DNA of 64,000 nt from Paenibacillus sp. FSL H8-0537 (lineage in GTDB: Bacteria > Bacillota > Bacilli > Paenibacillales > Paenibacillaceae): NCBI RefSeq assembly GCF_038051995.1, contig NZ_CP150290.1, positions 3,772,001 to 3,836,000 of the forward strand, read 5' to 3'. Positions 63,858 to 64,000 of the stretch are shown one piece after another. Positions within the stretch are counted from its first letter, which is position 1. Each line of letters opens with the position of its first letter. The notes beneath the pieces were generated by a model that saw nothing but the letters and a program-made list of their open reading frames with translations, was not told the origin of the DNA and searched no databases. The position numbers were made by a program, and so were the translations under genes.

Positions 63858-64000
63858 TCATTCAGGCGAATGCCAAAGCTGTTATCTGGGTTGAGAGACG
63901 GTTGCGACGGGCCACTTACCTTTCATTGCTAGTAGTCAGCCTTAAACCTATCACCTACCTAATAAGGAAATTTTTTCAAACTTTTGAAGCTGATTTCATA

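Overview
The window reads as the chromosome of a spore-forming Gram-positive bacterium, most likely a Paenibacillus or a close relative (inferred from gene content and order; no rRNA is present). Pointers are the cotE / mutS / mutL / miaA / hfq block, endospore appendage (DUF3992) genes, BclA-like collagen proteins, strong AGGAGG ribosome binding sites, many Bacillota-type lipoproteins and frequent hairpin-plus-T-run terminators. Most genes lie on the minus strand. No tRNA, rRNA, prophage or intact insertion sequence was seen.

Layout. 0-4.6 kb: YdcF-like protein (cut by the left edge), a DUF402 protein, a lipoprotein cyclophilin and class A PBP1A. 4.7-14.8 kb: hfq, miaA, an RsmJ-like methyltransferase, mutL and mutS as one minus-strand run; then exactly 30 copies of a 7-bp repeat, a COOH-NH2 ligase (amidoligase) gene and the spore coat gene cotE. 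15.2-17.9 kb: a SsuABC/ThiXYZ-type ABC importer. 17.9-19.1 kb: gene-free, holding a three-repeat orphan type I-C-like CRISPR array. 19.1-22.4 kb: M32 carboxypeptidase, HesB-like protein, beta-carbonic anhydrase, DUF309 protein.

22.7-25.2 kb is the most interesting block: two S-Ena endospore appendage subunits, a convergent third Ena-like protein with a very basic N-terminus and a proline-rich stalk, and a collagen-like protein with a BclA-type tip. A second collagen-like protein with a similar basic, Cys-containing head lies at 43.9-44.9 kb. Together they suggest a spore-surface fibre system. 25.6-29.1 kb: Fur-box-associated siderophore uptake (FhuF-like reductase, binding protein, AraC/Btr-like regulator). 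29.3-32.1 kb: TPR protein, Cdc48-like AAA ATPase, DUF2314-DUF2185(Imm33) protein and a small unknown protein in one operon. 32.2-36 kb: DUF1801 protein, SelO, a SMI1/KNR4 protein and a decapitated Imm51 gene. 36 kb: a TA-flanked MITE-like element. 36.3-43.4 kb: amidohydrolase, divergent LysR regulator and a four-gene nickel/peptide ABC importer.

45.3-48.8 kb: msrA, an unknown protein, a lone AAA ATPase and an M20 hydrolase. 49.0-53.1 kb: an operon of methyltransferase, geranylgeranyl-reductase-like flavoenzyme, SRPBCC cyclase-like protein and ketosynthase, which looks like a compact polyketide-type pathway. 53.3-64 kb: a GH18 protein with six N-terminal repeats, cysD and cysN (cysN with a decayed APS-kinase tail), an AlkZ-like glycosylase, VanY-type carboxypeptidase, an ArsR/small transporter pair, glutamate racemase and a secreted M4 metalloprotease.
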